A stretch of 64,000 nt of DNA from Ignatzschineria ureiclastica (GTDB lineage Bacteria; Pseudomonadota; Gammaproteobacteria; Cardiobacteriales; Wohlfahrtiimonadaceae), in NCBI RefSeq assembly GCF_003121845.1, contig NZ_QEWQ01000004.1, forward strand, positions 62,001-126,000, in the 5' to 3' direction. The notes under the pieces are model-generated. The model was not told the DNA's origin, searched no databases, and was given only the letters and a program-made list of their open reading frames with translations. Position numbers and translations under genes: made by a program. Each line of letters opens with the position of its first letter. Position 1 is the stretch's first letter. Shown in pieces: positions 63,995-64,000 of this stretch.

Positions 63995-64000
63995 TACTCT

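Overview
The window is a 64 kb stretch of a low-GC (roughly 40 percent) bacterial chromosome with dense, short-spaced genes and ordinary Gram-negative housekeeping content. A linked trpCF fusion, chorismate synthase, dnaK/dnaJ, a cbb3 oxidase set, GatCAB, a complete urease accessory set, a bacterial trimethylamine monooxygenase and a YfbS-like permease all point to a Gammaproteobacterium. The mix resembles the fly- and wound-associated Ignatzschineria/Wohlfahrtiimonas group. That placement is inference from gene content; no rRNA lies in the window.

Layout. 1-5.8 kb: end of a urease operon (ureC 3' end, ureE with a large His tail, ureF, ureG, ureD, urea channel). 6-12 kb: Kch-type potassium channel, an ArsB/NhaD-type permease, and a convergent FecB/FecE/FecCD-type metal-chelate ABC importer. 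12-16 kb: membrane-anchored metallophosphoesterase, then a MerR regulator divergent from a quinone-oxidoreductase-like dehydrogenase with a MerR-type promoter between them. 15.8-20.9 kb: trp operon (promoter, TrpL leader peptide and attenuator, trpD, trpCF, trpB, trpA; no trpE/trpG here). 21-24.4 kb: small membrane protein, His-rich isochorismatase-like hydrolase, YfbS-like permease. 24.7-28.9 kb, minus strand: APC permease, ATC-hydrolase family protein, trimethylamine monooxygenase. 29.6-34.3 kb, minus strand: MscS-like channel, aroC, ybeD, cysS. 34.6-35.9 kb: Bcr/CflA-type exporter. 36-45.4 kb, minus strand: dnaJ, dnaK, yggS, an NtrC/NtrX-type regulator with a degenerate AAA+ domain, topA. 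45.6-49 kb, plus strand: small membrane protein, dgkA, tsaD, dgt. 49-58.8 kb: ccoN-O-Q-P and ccoG-H-I-S, with an FNR/Anr-type box before ccoN. 58.9-62.4 kb: gatC-gatA-gatB. 63-64 kb: DeoR-family regulator and the tail of a possible minus-strand gene.

The most unusual signal is a dispersed ~172 bp non-coding element with imperfect terminal inverted repeats (ends TATAGTAA / TTACTATA) and an internal GATGCCGG...CCGGCAT inverted repeat. It occurs seven times (5.9, 8.7, 27.2, 29.2, 35.9, 40.1, 52.9 kb), always in intergenic DNA and in both orientations. It looks like a MITE family. Other points worth a second look are the degenerate NtrX-like regulator, the trp attenuator, paired His-rich extensions on UreE and the isochorismatase-like protein, and spacers built from short tandem duplications.

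Functionally the window suits an ammonia-producing organism that grows on decaying animal tissue: urea uptake and hydrolysis with nickel handling, trimethylamine oxidation, amino-acid uptake, and microaerobic respiration through cbb3 oxidase.
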